Source: Gordonia heveisoli (GTDB lineage Bacteria; Actinomycetota; Actinomycetes; Mycobacteriales; Mycobacteriaceae). Taken from it: DNA of 64,000 nt. Position 1 is the stretch's first letter, and every line of letters starts with the position of its first letter. This document shows positions 26,516 through 39,921 of the stretch, in pieces. Both the position numbers and the translations under genes were made by a program. The notes under the pieces are model-generated. The model had not been told where the DNA came from. It did not search any database and saw nothing but the letters and a program-made list of their open reading frames with translations. The stretch spans positions 92,914 to 156,913 of the forward strand of contig NZ_JASXSH010000012.1 of assembly GCF_030315745.1 (NCBI RefSeq), in the 5' to 3' direction.

Positions 26516-27190
26516 TCATCGCGCCCGAAACATCTTCGACGGCTGCATCCGCGTCGACGGCGGCAGCCATCGGTCGACGACCCGTCGCATCGTCAGCAGC
26601 CCGGCCAGCAGCAACAGGGCGAACTCGATCCAGGAGATCACCACCATCGCCGACCACACCTCGTCGTAGCGGAAGAGCAGGTCGACGCCGATGGGTACGC
26701 AGAGCAGGTTGACGATGATCGTCGCGACGAAGAAGCTCCGGCACGAGCGGCTGTGATGATTGGCGATGGCGACCAGCAGCGGGTACTGGATCGCCAGCAG
26801 CACCACGATCATCACCAGCATGAACGGCGGGAAGAAGCCGGCCAGCGAATCCACGCGATCCTCCGGAGCCGAGTTGCGCGGGTCATCGGCCAGGCCGTCG
26901 AGAAGGCGCTGGCGCAACAGATCCGTGATCATCGACAGATTCAGGAAGCCGTAGACGACCAGGATCGCCCCGCAGATCGCGGCACCCCACCACGCGACCC
27001 GGGCGTGCACGACGAGCGGACGCGGCGGCGCACCGGGGTCGTCGAGCCGTCCGGGATAGAGCGCGCTCAAGTCACGATCGCGCGAGGTGCGGGCCATCTC
27101 GGCAAGGTCCTCGGCGTCGAGTTCCGCCTGGGTGGGGATACGGTCGGGGTCGTCGTCCCACTCCGCCCCGCGATCCGGTTGCTCCGCCAT
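26516..27190 (-). CDS. Unknown four-helix membrane protein
   Basis: 224 residues. A charged N-terminal third (acidic, QAELDAEDLAEM) is followed by four predicted membrane helices (about 68-90, 120-140, 155-175 and 185-205) and a basic C-terminus. I do not recognise a family. It starts 46 bases after the stop of the secreted propeller-like gene and is probably co-transcribed with it. ATG 27190 starts MAEQPDRG. Confidence 0.65.
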   Translation of the reverse strand: MAEQPDRGAEWDDDPDRIPTQAELDAEDLAEMARTSRDRDLSALYPGRLDDPGAPPRPLVVHARVAWWGAAICGAILVVYGFLNLSMITDLLRQRLLDGLADDPRNSAPEDRVDSLAGFFPPFMLVMIVVLLAIQYPLLVAIANHHSRSCRSFFVATIIVNLLCVPIGVDLLFRYDEVWSAMVVISWIEFALLLLAGLLTMRRVVDRWLPPSTRMQPSKMFRAR

Positions 27191-27236
27191 ACCTCGATCC
27201 TGCCACCTCGACCGCGAGGCGTAACGGGGGCGCCGG

Positions 27237-28658
27237 TCAGCGCGTGATCTTGAGCATCCGACCGACCGTGGCCTGCCAGAGGGTGCCGTCGGCGGTGATG
27301 GTGCCGGTGAGTTCGAGCGGCTCGTCGAACGGACCGAACCCGACCTGACGGGTCGCAACGCGTCGCCCGGTGGCGAAGTCGGTGACGATGACGTCGATCG
27401 GGCCGACCTGCTGCACCCCGGGCCGGTACGGCCCGTATCCGAGGCCGTAGATCAGTCCGTCTGCCCGCGACAATCGCGGCAGGGTGGCGAGCCGATCGTC
27501 GTTCTCCCAGATCCGCCGACAGCCCTGCGTAGTGACGTCGATGCGGGTGGCACCACCGGTGAACGGTGCCGCGGACGGGACGCTGGGACCGGTGACCGCC
27601 ATCGGCGGGTACTGATAGCCGTAGGTGCTCGGGATGACCAGCGAATCACCCCACGCCATCGGCGAGTTCTCGGTGCCCTGACCCGACCGGGCGAAGGCGG
27701 GTGTCGAACAGATCTGCGCGCCGGTGTCGCTGTCGAAGACCCGCAGCCGCGGCCGGGCCGCGTTGTCCACGATCGCGACCCAGCCGTCCCCGCCGGGTCC
27801 GAAGTAGGTGGGTGTGGTGCCAGAACCCCAGGTGAGCTGCCCCGGCCGGCGGGCGCTGCCGCGGTCATAGGTGCGACGCCAGACGATCCGCGGCTGCCCC
27901 AGGTGATCGGCGGCCATCTCGTAAAGCGCATGGGTGGTCAGGATCGACGCCCCGGCGTCCCGGATCGACAATCCGTTGCCGAGTTCTTCACCGCGGGGCA
28001 GGTGGACCGATCGGATGGCGCGCCGCCGGTCGACGATGCCGATCACACCACCGGTGGTGGCGAACCAGATCCGTCCTGCGGTGTCGGGGGCCAGGCCGGT
28101 GATCGCGTCGCCCCGCGGGATGTGCCGGAATACGTCGATACGGTCGTCGACGAACACCGTCGCGCCGTGGGAGGTACGACGATGCCCGACGAACAGGATC
28201 GCGCCCGAACCATCCGCCACGACGACCCGATCGCGGTCGTCGAGATAGCCGTAGACGCCACCGAGGAGTCCGCCCTTGGTCAGTTCGAGCTGACCGATCG
28301 GGGCCGCCGTCCGCTCGTCGAAAACGGTCACGGAGGGAACGACGAATCCGCCGCGCTGGGTACCGATGAAACGAGTGCACAGTGATACCGGCAGGCCGTC
28401 GCGGCCGACGAAGGTCGCCGCGCAGGCCCCGCCCGGAACCGACGAGGCAGCCAGTCGCGGATGGGCTCCCGGGCCGGGGAACGGCGTCGAGTCGGTCGAC
28501 CACAGGTCGCCGTGCATCAGCGATGTGCCGACCGGCCCCAGCCCGATCGGCGGCGTCGGCACCGCTTCCGCAAGTCCACCCGCGATCGTTCCCGACACCA
28601 CCGCACCGGATACGACCGCCACGAGCAGCAGTCGCCGGATCCCACTTTTCATCGTCAT
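27237..28658 (-). CDS. Secreted beta-propeller-like protein of unknown function
   Basis: 473 residues. A signal peptide spans about 1-32 (LLLVAVVSGAVVSGTIAGGL). The remainder is rich in short beta strands with repeated V-x-D-x-x-G and GRIWFATTGGVIGIVD-type segments, which suggests a PQQ-like or two-component-sensor-like beta-propeller. Four cysteines are consistent with secretion. ATG 28658 is chosen (MTMKSG); ATG 28652 is two codons inside. No enzyme motif was seen. The downstream membrane-protein gene may be a partner. Confidence 0.65.
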   Translation of the reverse strand: MTMKSGIRRLLLVAVVSGAVVSGTIAGGLAEAVPTPPIGLGPVGTSLMHGDLWSTDSTPFPGPGAHPRLAASSVPGGACAATFVGRDGLPVSLCTRFIGTQRGGFVVPSVTVFDERTAAPIGQLELTKGGLLGGVYGYLDDRDRVVVADGSGAILFVGHRRTSHGATVFVDDRIDVFRHIPRGDAITGLAPDTAGRIWFATTGGVIGIVDRRRAIRSVHLPRGEELGNGLSIRDAGASILTTHALYEMAADHLGQPRIVWRRTYDRGSARRPGQLTWGSGTTPTYFGPGGDGWVAIVDNAARPRLRVFDSDTGAQICSTPAFARSGQGTENSPMAWGDSLVIPSTYGYQYPPMAVTGPSVPSAAPFTGGATRIDVTTQGCRRIWENDDRLATLPRLSRADGLIYGLGYGPYRPGVQQVGPIDVIVTDFATGRRVATRQVGFGPFDEPLELTGTITADGTLWQATVGRMLKITR

Positions 28659-28765
28659 ACGCCAGCGCACCGACCAACCCAAGCACATCTTGGCCGCCCG
28701 CACACCGGTTGCGCCCGCGGTGAACCGCCCTCCGCCAACGCGCCGGCTCCTCCGGGAACAAAAGG

Positions 28766-28800
28766 ACCGGGCGCGGACCCCGAAGGTGTCCGCGCCCGGT
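28766..28800 (-). terminator. Terminator of the secreted lipase gene
   Basis: ACCGGGCGCGGAC pairs with GTCCGCGCCCGGT around a 9-base loop, 18 bases beyond the lipase stop on the minus strand. Confidence 0.65.
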
Positions 28801-28818
28801 TGGGTCGTTGTCCGACGA

Positions 28819-30072
28819 TCAGCGATTGAACTGTGCCAGCAGGAATTCCATCCCCGGCAGGAACGTCGCCAGCATCGGCACGACATGGTTGATGATCGAC
28901 TTGGTCAGGATCGGCGGCGTCGTGTTGGGCAGGAAGGTCACCTGCGCACCCTGCGCCCGCCAGTCACGCACCAGGGAGACGACCTGGCCGTAAGGGATCA
29001 CGTCGTCGGCGACACCGCCCTCGACGAACACCGGCGCATTCGGCTTGAGCGTACCGATCCGCTGTTCGCCGACGATGCGCGTGACATCCGGGTAGCGGGC
29101 GATCAGCGACGACAGGCTCTCACCGGTCCGCGTCCAGCTCTTGGTGTTGGCGAACGGGAAGCTCATGATGATGTCGCCGATGCACTGACGCGACAACTTC
29201 TTCAGCGCGGCCTTGCCCGCGGGCTTGGTCTCGGCGCGCACGACTTCGCCGACCCGCGGGTAGCGGGCGGTCAGGCCGTTGATCGCGAAGCCGATCGCAC
29301 CGGCGATGGTGCTGCCGTCGATAGCTGGGATGACCTTGAGCAGATCGGCGGGCGGGGCGCCCGCATAGGTGCCGCGGACGTTGAGTTCCGGTGCGTAGGT
29401 CGACGCCAGTTCGGCGGCGGAGGCAGCCGAACCGCCACCCTGCGAGTAGCCGGCGAAGCCGACCGGAGCACCTGCCGGGGCACCGGCGATGCGGAGTGCC
29501 GCGCGGGCACCGTCGAGCATCGCGTGACCGCTCTCCAGCCGGTTGACGTAGGTGTGGATCCCAGGCGTACCCATACCGATGTAGTCGGTGACGAAGACCC
29601 GCACCCCGTTGAGCAGCATGTAGTACATCTCGGGCGCCGTGTAGTTGACGCCGATGCTCGGCTGGGTGATGTCCACCGACATCGGCAGCGCCATCATCTT
29701 CGACGACGCGCACTGGTCGCCCTGGCCGATGGTGCCCGGTCCGACGACGACCGTCGGCCGCGCACCCTTGCCGCGCCATGCGGCGGTCGGCTCGATGAAC
29801 GTTCCGGTGACGGCGGCAGGCTTTCCGTCCTGGTAGGTCGAGGTGTACATGACGCGCTTGGCGGTCCCCGGCCACTGGTTGGGTGCGCCCGGGATCTGCA
29901 GCAGCAGCGGGCTGGGCTGGCTGCGCACGATCGAACCCGGCGTCGACGAGATCGTCGTCGGCGGAGTGTAGAAGTCTCCGACAGCGTCCGCGGACGGCGC
30001 CGCGACCAGCGATCCGCCGGCGACCACCGCGCCGATGACAGTTGCGACAGCCCCCCGCCGCAGCCATTTCAT
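28819..30072 (-). CDS. Secretory lipase family protein
   Basis: 417 residues. A signal peptide (about 1-30, ending SADA-V) is followed by an alpha/beta hydrolase of the secretory lipase family, LIP. The nucleophile elbow is GFAGYSQGGG, with acid in GGVADDVIPYG and a C-terminal His in SIINHVVPM. Two cysteines flank the cap. It would cleave acylglycerols or other esters outside the cell. ATG 30072 has a GGGGGAT ribosome site about 8 bases upstream; a longer upstream reading (MKQNGGYLS...) is possible but lacks a better site. The gene is monocistronic. Confidence 0.85.
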   Translation of the reverse strand: MKWLRRGAVATVIGAVVAGGSLVAAPSADAVGDFYTPPTTISSTPGSIVRSQPSPLLLQIPGAPNQWPGTAKRVMYTSTYQDGKPAAVTGTFIEPTAAWRGKGARPTVVVGPGTIGQGDQCASSKMMALPMSVDITQPSIGVNYTAPEMYYMLLNGVRVFVTDYIGMGTPGIHTYVNRLESGHAMLDGARAALRIAGAPAGAPVGFAGYSQGGGSAASAAELASTYAPELNVRGTYAGAPPADLLKVIPAIDGSTIAGAIGFAINGLTARYPRVGEVVRAETKPAGKAALKKLSRQCIGDIIMSFPFANTKSWTRTGESLSSLIARYPDVTRIVGEQRIGTLKPNAPVFVEGGVADDVIPYGQVVSLVRDWRAQGAQVTFLPNTTPPILTKSIINHVVPMLATFLPGMEFLLAQFNR

Positions 30073-30188
30073 AGAGAGGTATCCCCCGTTTTGTTTCATG
30101 AACAGTAAGCTACCGCACAGTAATCTGGACGTGTGACCAGGGTCCCGTCCAACTTTTGGAGCGGCACCAGCCACCCCCCGTACAGACG

Positions 30189-30224
30189 ACGGGACCACCG
30201 GTTCAAATGAACCGGTGGTCCCGT
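30189..30224 (-). terminator. Terminator of the ask-asd operon
   Basis: A 17-bp perfect stem (ACGGGACCACCGGTTCA and complement) with a 2-base loop lies 33 bases beyond the asd stop. Confidence 0.75.
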
Positions 30225-30256
30225 TCGTGAATGGTGCGCGCGCCCTCAGCCGAAGC

Positions 30257-32551
<2,295 letters not shown>

Positions 32552-32782
32552 GTCGAGCTACCTCCTCGCCGACCTGAGGTCGGCAGTCAAGTCTTGTCGG
32601 CGGTCGGCGCTCGACCACCCTGCCGCCGATCGTGAACGGCGGTCGTCGGCATCGGAACCGACCTCTTGGCGGCGCCGTTGCCGTCCTCTGCTCGGGACAA
32701 CCTTACCGGCGCGGCTCCCGGGCGCCGATTCCCGGTGAGCTCGGTCACGGAGCGCCCACCGGGGCGCGCGGGCCGCAGGCCC

Positions 32783-32788
32783 TACGAT
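32783..32788 (+). promoter_or_regulatory. -10 box TACGAT, leaderless promoter
   Basis: TACGAT ends 7 bases before GTG 32796. Confidence 0.45.
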
Positions 32789-32795
32789 CGCTGGG

Positions 32796-34064
32796 GTGGG
32801 CACCCCATCCGACGCCGCGCACACCGGCACCGCTGGTCCGTCGCGCCCAGATACTCAGGACCGTCCACCACCATCGGCGAACCTGCGCGATCGGATCCGG
32901 ACACTGCACGCACACCCGCACGCCTGGTGGGTCGAAGCGATTCTCGTCTTCCTGCTGATCCGCCTGCTCGGGGTGCTGACGTTGACCCGGATGGCCACAC
33001 TGCACTCGGAGACGCTGCGCAGTCGTCTGGCGGTCTGGGATGGCGAATGGATGTTGTCGATCGCCGCACACGGTTACGGCGGTGTGCCCGCCACGTTGAC
33101 CGACGCCTACGGGGTGCACACCGCCGACACCGCCTACGCCTTCTTCCCCGGCTACCCGTATCTCGTCGGGGCGGTCGCCCGGCTGCCGCTGGTCTCGCCG
33201 TTCGGGGCCGCCATCGGCGTCAACGTCGTGCTCGGATGCCTCGCCGCGGTGGGGGCCGCTCGGCTCGGCCACCTGTGCGCGACGCAGATGTCGGGGCGCT
33301 CGCCGATCGGTGCGGCCGATCCCCGTGCGACGGGCCTGTTCCTGGTGGCGTTGTTCGCCGCCACCCCGATGTCGGTCGTGCTGAACATGGCCTACACCGA
33401 GGCGCTGTTCTGCGCGCTGGCCGTCTGGGCACTGGTCGGGGTGCTCGAAGGCCGATGGCTGCTGGCCGGTGTCATGACCTTGTTCGCGGGCACCTGCCGC
33501 CCGACGTCGGTGGTGCTCATCGGTGTGGTCATGCTTGCCGCGATCATCGCGCTGGTCCGCCGCGACGAACCGCGCGCATGGTTCGCGGTGATCCTCGCTC
33601 CGCTCGGCTACCTCGGATATCTGTCGGTGGTGTGGGCGCAGACCGGCAGCCCGACCGGCTGGTTCGAGGTGCAGAAGGACGGCTGGGACACCTCGCTGGA
33701 CTTCGGGGTGGCTGCCTACCGATTCGTCAACGACACCCTCGGCGACTCCGATGTTGTCGCGCACACCGCGACCGCCATGGTGATCCTGGCGTCGATCGTG
33801 ATGGTCGGCGTCGCGGTGTGGGCACGAATGCCGTGGCCGGTCCTGGTCTACGGCACGCTGGTGGTGGTGTCGATCCTGATCTCGACCGGGCTGATGATGA
33901 GTCGGCCGCGGCTGCTGCTGCCGGCTTTCGTACTGCTGGTGCCGCTGGCGATGGCGCTGGCGCGGGTACGCCGCGGACTCGGGGTTGCACTGCTCGTTCC
34001 GATCGTGCTGGGCAGTTCGTGGTTTGGCGCGCACATGCTGACGGTGTTCCCCAACGCCATCTGA
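32796..34064 (+). CDS. PIG-V-like integral membrane mannosyltransferase
   Basis: 422 residues with about ten membrane helices after a 40-residue polar N-terminus. The WDGEWMLSIAAHGYGG motif near 87 and YAFFPGYPYLV near 115 are hallmarks of PIG-V-type GT-C glycosyltransferases, which use polyprenyl-phosphate sugars on the outer face of the membrane; the motif aspartate is D88. NMAYTEALFCALAVWAL follows in a helix. In mycolic-acid bacteria such proteins may mannosylate cell-envelope glycolipids. Substrate unknown. It diverges from ask. Confidence 0.78.
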   Translation: MGTPSDAAHTGTAGPSRPDTQDRPPPSANLRDRIRTLHAHPHAWWVEAILVFLLIRLLGVLTLTRMATLHSETLRSRLAVWDGEWMLSIAAHGYGGVPATLTDAYGVHTADTAYAFFPGYPYLVGAVARLPLVSPFGAAIGVNVVLGCLAAVGAARLGHLCATQMSGRSPIGAADPRATGLFLVALFAATPMSVVLNMAYTEALFCALAVWALVGVLEGRWLLAGVMTLFAGTCRPTSVVLIGVVMLAAIIALVRRDEPRAWFAVILAPLGYLGYLSVVWAQTGSPTGWFEVQKDGWDTSLDFGVAAYRFVNDTLGDSDVVAHTATAMVILASIVMVGVAVWARMPWPVLVYGTLVVVSILISTGLMMSRPRLLLPAFVLLVPLAMALARVRRGLGVALLVPIVLGSSWFGAHMLTVFPNAI

Positions 34065-34089
34065 ACCCGTCCCGGTCGCGGTTCTGCGG

Positions 34090-34656
34090 CTACGAGGGTC
34101 GGGCGATGGCGACCGGTCCCCGGCGGACCAGCCCGGCGGCATCGGTCCAGTCGGCCAGGATCGCGTCCGGCGCCGAACCGGGAGCCAGAACGCGCACGAC
34201 GCTCCATCCGCCCGCCCGCCCACCGGACTCGACGCTCACCCCGACGGTCGGGTCCGGCTGATTGCTCACCGACTGTGCCTGCGCCGGGACTCGACCCGCA
34301 CCCAGCGCGGCGAACTGGTCGACGAAGACGGGATCGGTGGTCGCGTCGTAGATGTAGCGCAGACCCAGCACACCGTGCGTGGAGGTGCCGATCAGCTCGG
34401 CACCGGGCAACGGCGCGTCGCGGTAGGTCATCGGGACCAGGTAGGCCGGGGATTCTGCGGTGGGAGCGGCGTCGTCTAGATCGACGACGATCATCACCTC
34501 GATACCGACCTGCCCGGCCGGGTCGTCGAGTCGGAAGCCACCGGCCTTGCGCAGGTTCGGGGTTGCCAATCCGCGATACCACTCGCGGGTCGGCAGCCAT
34601 TCGGTCAGCAGATCGAGTTTTCCCGGCACCATCGTGGTGTTGTGGATGACGGCCAT
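34090..34656 (-). CDS. Maltokinase N-terminal cap-like domain protein
   Basis: 188 residues beginning MAVIHNTTMVPGKLDLL. NLRKAGGFRLDDPAGQVGIE, TYRDAPLPGAELIGTSTHGVLG and RYIYDATTDPV match the cap domain found at the N-terminus of mycobacterial maltokinases, here as a stand-alone protein without the kinase domain. Such orphan caps exist in several actinobacteria; their function is not known. The gene lies alone between the convergent mannosyltransferase and a TetR gene. Confidence 0.72.
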   Translation of the reverse strand: MAVIHNTTMVPGKLDLLTEWLPTREWYRGLATPNLRKAGGFRLDDPAGQVGIEVMIVVDLDDAAPTAESPAYLVPMTYRDAPLPGAELIGTSTHGVLGLRYIYDATTDPVFVDQFAALGAGRVPAQAQSVSNQPDPTVGVSVESGGRAGGWSVVRVLAPGSAPDAILADWTDAAGLVRRGPVAIARPS

Positions 34657-34705
34657 CGCCCGATGTCACCACATCGCCGGCGGCGCGACAATCGGTCCCC
34701 GACGA

Positions 34706-35383
34706 TCATGTACCGCGCGCCTCGGCTTCGAAGCCCGCGCACAGCGCGGCGATCCCGGCGTCGAGGATCGCGCGAGGATCGGTCAGTCGGCCCGCGGCGG
34801 GGTCGTCGGCGAGGCGACCCAGCGTCGGCCGCGCACTCGCCACGCGCCCGGCGATCACCTCGGCGAGTCCGCTCGTGTGGTCCCGCGACGGCTCCGAGTT
34901 CAGCAGTTGCTCACTCGCTCCGGCGAGCGCGACCCCGTTGACGTGGTTCCACACCGTCAGCGCCATCTCGGTGGCCCGCGTGGCGTCGACGCCGAGGTCG
35001 AGGAAACCGGCGGCCAGCCACTCGAGTCCGTCCAGCGATTCGGTTCCGAAGCTGTAGCGCGGCGCCGCATAGGCAAAGACCACCCAGGGATGCTGCCGGT
35101 AGAGCTCCCAGTCGATGTCGACGGCGATCCGGACACGGTCATGCCAGGTCCAGTCTCCTGAACCTTCCTCCGGGTAGGAGAACCTGCGCCCGAGTTCCTC
35201 TGCCATCGCGACGACCAGTGCGTCCTTGTCCGCCACGTGGCGGTACAACGACATCGCGCCGACACCGATCTCGTCGGCGATCCGCCGCATCGATAACCCG
35301 CCGATGCCGTCACGGTCGGCGACCGCGATGGCGGCGTCGACGATCGCGGGCAAGGTCAGTTTGACGGCGTCGGACGGCGTCAC
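34706..35383 (-). CDS. TetR family regulator (divergent to MFS exporter)
   Basis: 225 residues. The helix-turn-helix is at about 8-52 (LSMRRIADEIGVGAMSLYRHV followed by ADKDAL), and the C-terminal half (TMALTVWNHVNGVALAGAS-type segment) resembles the TetR class C-terminal domain. GTG 35383 has GAGAGGA 7 bases upstream. It diverges from the MFS gene over 135 bases that hold repeated GCGTAC half-sites, its likely operators. Confidence 0.86.
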   Translation of the reverse strand: MTPSDAVKLTLPAIVDAAIAVADRDGIGGLSMRRIADEIGVGAMSLYRHVADKDALVVAMAEELGRRFSYPEEGSGDWTWHDRVRIAVDIDWELYRQHPWVVFAYAAPRYSFGTESLDGLEWLAAGFLDLGVDATRATEMALTVWNHVNGVALAGASEQLLNSEPSRDHTSGLAEVIAGRVASARPTLGRLADDPAAGRLTDPRAILDAGIAALCAGFEAEARGT

Positions 35384-35421
35384 GCGGCGTTCCTCTCGCG
35401 GGGTGCGGGAATATTCGGGTT

Positions 35422-35468
35422 GCGTACAGCGTACCCACCTGGGTACCTTTCACGCGTACGGCGTACGC
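35422..35468. promoter_or_regulatory. GCGTAC half-site cluster, candidate TetR operators
   Basis: Four GCGTAC hexamers lie within 47 bases. GTACCC-ACCT-GGGTAC (35431-35446) and GCGTAC-GGC-GTACGC (35454-35468) are inverted repeats and GCGTACAGCGTAC (35422-35434) is a direct repeat. They are placed between the divergent TetR and MFS genes. Confidence 0.6.
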
Positions 35469-35518
35469 ACCCCAGGTCGCGGCGCCGCACGCCACCCGAT
35501 ATCCCAGGAGCTTCCCGC

Positions 35519-37051
35519 ATGTCCACCCAGGTCGACCCGTCGCAGCAGTGCCCACCGCAATCCGCGGGCACCGACCACCGCGCGTGGTGGGGCCTGGCCG
35601 TCCTGACACTGCCGGTGCTGCTGGTGTCGATGGATTTCTCCGTCCTCTACCTGGCCACCCCGGCGATCACCGAAGCCCTCGCACCGTCGGCGGCACAACA
35701 ACTGTGGATCGTCGACATCTACGGCTTCCTGATCGCCGGACTGCTCATCACCATGGGCAACCTCGGCGACCGGATCGGCCGTCGGCGCGTGCTGCTGGCC
35801 GGTGCCGCACTGTTCGGCATCGCGTCGGTCATCGCCGCCTTCGCGCCGACCGCCGGGGTCCTCATCGCCGCACGCGCACTGATGGGTGTCGGCGGCGCGA
35901 CGCTGATGCCGTCGAGCCTTTCGCTGATCGCGAATATGTTCACCAACCCCCGCGATCGCGGCCGCGCGATCGGCGTGTGGACCTCCGCCTTCGCGGGCGG
36001 TAGCGCACTCGGCCCGGTGATCGGCGGATTCCTGCTACACGACTTCTGGTGGGGCGTCGTCTTCCTGATCAACGTGCCGGTGCTGGCGATCCTGTTCATC
36101 CTCGCGCCCCGGCTCATCCCCGAGTACCGGGCAGGCGCGACCGGCCCCTTCGACGTGGTCGGCATCGGGTTGTCGATGCTCGGGATCCTGCCCCTGGTCT
36201 ATGCCGTCAAGACGATCGCCGCCGACGGCCTCGACGTCCCCACCGCCCTGATGGGTGTCTTCGGCGTCGGGATGCTGTGCGTCTTCGTCGTCCACCAGCG
36301 GCGCATCACGTCTCCACTGCTCGACCTGACACTCTTCTCGAACCCGCAGTTCACCGTCGCCATCCTGGTCGCCCTGACCGGCATGATGTCGCTCGGCGGT
36401 ATGTCCTACCTGACCAGTATCTATCTCCAGTCGGTGATGGGTCATGACGTCCTCGCCGCGGCCCTGGCCGGGCTGCCGATGGCGGTCGCAGTCGCAGTCT
36501 TCTCCATCGGAGCGACGCGCATCTCGGCTGCATTGGGAACGCGGGTCACCTTCGTCGGTGCCGTCGCCCTGGCCGCGATCGGCAACGCGACGCTCCTACT
36601 GTCGTCGACGACCAGCCCGCTGTGGATCTATCTGGCTGCCACGGTGATCGCCGGTATCGGCTACGGCGTGCAGTTCAGCCTGGTCTCCGACATCGTGCTC
36701 GGATCGGTCCCGGTGGAACGGTCCGGCGCCGCGTCGGGAGTGTCGGAGACGAGTTTCGAACTCGGTACCGCCCTCGGCCTGGCCCTTCTCGGCTCGCTCG
36801 CCACCGCGGTCTTTCGCGCCGGCGCGAACGGCACCGACTTCGACGACACACTCGGCGCCACCCTCGACCACGCCGAGGGAGCCGGTGCGGCCGGCACCGC
36901 CGTGGCGAGTGCGGCCCGCGAGGCGTTCGTCGACGGGCTGCACGCCGCGGTGGCGACGTCGACCATCCTGCTCGCCGTCCTCGCAGTCGTGATGGCCTTC
37001 GTGCTGCGCGATACCGCGGTGCGGCGCGAGGAGCCGATCCTCCCGCAGTAG
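35519..37051 (+). CDS. MFS drug exporter, DHA2 (14-TM) family
   Basis: 510 residues with about 14 membrane helices. VSMDFSVLYLATPAITEAL in helix 1, GNLGDRIGRRRVLLAGA (motif A) and the ALMGVGGATLMPSSL segment fit the drug:proton antiporter DHA2 family (SmvA/QacA-like). The gene is oriented away from its TetR neighbour with operator-like GCGTAC repeats between. AGGAG lies 9 bases before ATG 35519. It is expected to pump cationic drugs or dyes; no substrate is evident. Confidence 0.9.
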   Translation: MSTQVDPSQQCPPQSAGTDHRAWWGLAVLTLPVLLVSMDFSVLYLATPAITEALAPSAAQQLWIVDIYGFLIAGLLITMGNLGDRIGRRRVLLAGAALFGIASVIAAFAPTAGVLIAARALMGVGGATLMPSSLSLIANMFTNPRDRGRAIGVWTSAFAGGSALGPVIGGFLLHDFWWGVVFLINVPVLAILFILAPRLIPEYRAGATGPFDVVGIGLSMLGILPLVYAVKTIAADGLDVPTALMGVFGVGMLCVFVVHQRRITSPLLDLTLFSNPQFTVAILVALTGMMSLGGMSYLTSIYLQSVMGHDVLAAALAGLPMAVAVAVFSIGATRISAALGTRVTFVGAVALAAIGNATLLLSSTTSPLWIYLAATVIAGIGYGVQFSLVSDIVLGSVPVERSGAASGVSETSFELGTALGLALLGSLATAVFRAGANGTDFDDTLGATLDHAEGAGAAGTAVASAAREAFVDGLHAAVATSTILLAVLAVVMAFVLRDTAVRREEPILPQ

Positions 37052-37061
37052 CGGCGACGGC

Positions 37062-37667
37062 TCAGCCGGTCCCGAAGGCCCGTCCCCACGTCCCGGTGAA
37101 GGCGACCTCGTCGAGGCCGAGCCGCGTCCGTGGGCGTGCATCGCGTTCGACGATCTCCGGCGGCAACGATGCACTGTCGGCCAGTCGCCCGACGGCGACC
37201 ACGAGCAGGGCACGCTTGTCCACGGGCAGCGCGAAGTCCTCGGTGACGGCCGAAACGTCGAAGCCGGCCATCGGATGTGCGTTGTAGCCGAGCGCCTCCG
37301 ACTGGATCAGCATCTGCGACACCGCGAGACCGAGGTCGACGGCACCGTAGGTCTGCGCCTTGGCGTCCTCGACGTCGTTGGTGGTACACACCAGCACGAG
37401 CGCCGATGCTCGCGGCGCCCAGCCGATGTTGCCGCGGCTCAACGCTTTTGCAAGCCGATCGAAGGTGTCGTCACCGCGCAACCCGACGATGAAACGCACC
37501 GGCTGGATGCGACCCCAGGTCGGCGCCCAGCGGCCCGCGTCGAGGATCGTGGCCACCTCGGCGGCGGTGATCGTCGCCTGGTCGTCGTATCCGCGGGCAC
37601 TCCATCGACCACTGATCAGTTCATGCACGCCACCGAGGGTAGTGACGTCGCCGGACACGTCCTCCAT
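37062..37667 (-). CDS. Nitroreductase family protein
   Basis: 201 residues. SARGYDDQATITAAEVATIL followed by DAGRWAPTWGRIQPVRFIV is the FMN-binding start of nitroreductases, and SEALGYNAHPMAGFD near 140 the second flavin segment. It would reduce nitro groups, quinones or a related substrate with NAD(P)H and FMN. ATG 37667 has AGGG upstream; GTG 37676 is an alternative three codons earlier. It diverges from the leuA leader and converges on the MFS gene with a 10-base gap. Confidence 0.83.
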   Translation of the reverse strand: MEDVSGDVTTLGGVHELISGRWSARGYDDQATITAAEVATILDAGRWAPTWGRIQPVRFIVGLRGDDTFDRLAKALSRGNIGWAPRASALVLVCTTNDVEDAKAQTYGAVDLGLAVSQMLIQSEALGYNAHPMAGFDVSAVTEDFALPVDKRALLVVAVGRLADSASLPPEIVERDARPRTRLGLDEVAFTGTWGRAFGTG

Positions 37668-37690
37668 CGAATCCACCCTGGTGAAAGATT

Positions 37691-39691
<2,001 letters not shown>

Positions 39692-39769
39692 CCCGACACG
39701 CGGCTCCGAAGCCGCTCACCCCCTGTGACCCACGACGCGCGGGCTACCCCCGCATACGTCGTGACGACT

Positions 39770-39820
39770 GGGCCGGACATGCCACCCGACACGGGAGATC
39801 CCCGTCGGCATGTCCGGCCC
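39770..39820 (+). terminator. leuA terminator (two-level hairpin)
   Basis: GGGCCGGACATGCC pairs with GGCATGTCCGGCCC and encloses a second hairpin (ACGGG/CCCGT). GTCTTTATTC follows. Confidence 0.75.
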
Positions 39821-39921
39821 GTCTTTATTCGCTGTCCCAAACCCGCCCGGCCCCAGCGTTCTTCGCCTAACCTCACACCCGTTCGGAGCATCCCCACCAG
39901 AAGTCGTCAGGAGAACCATCC

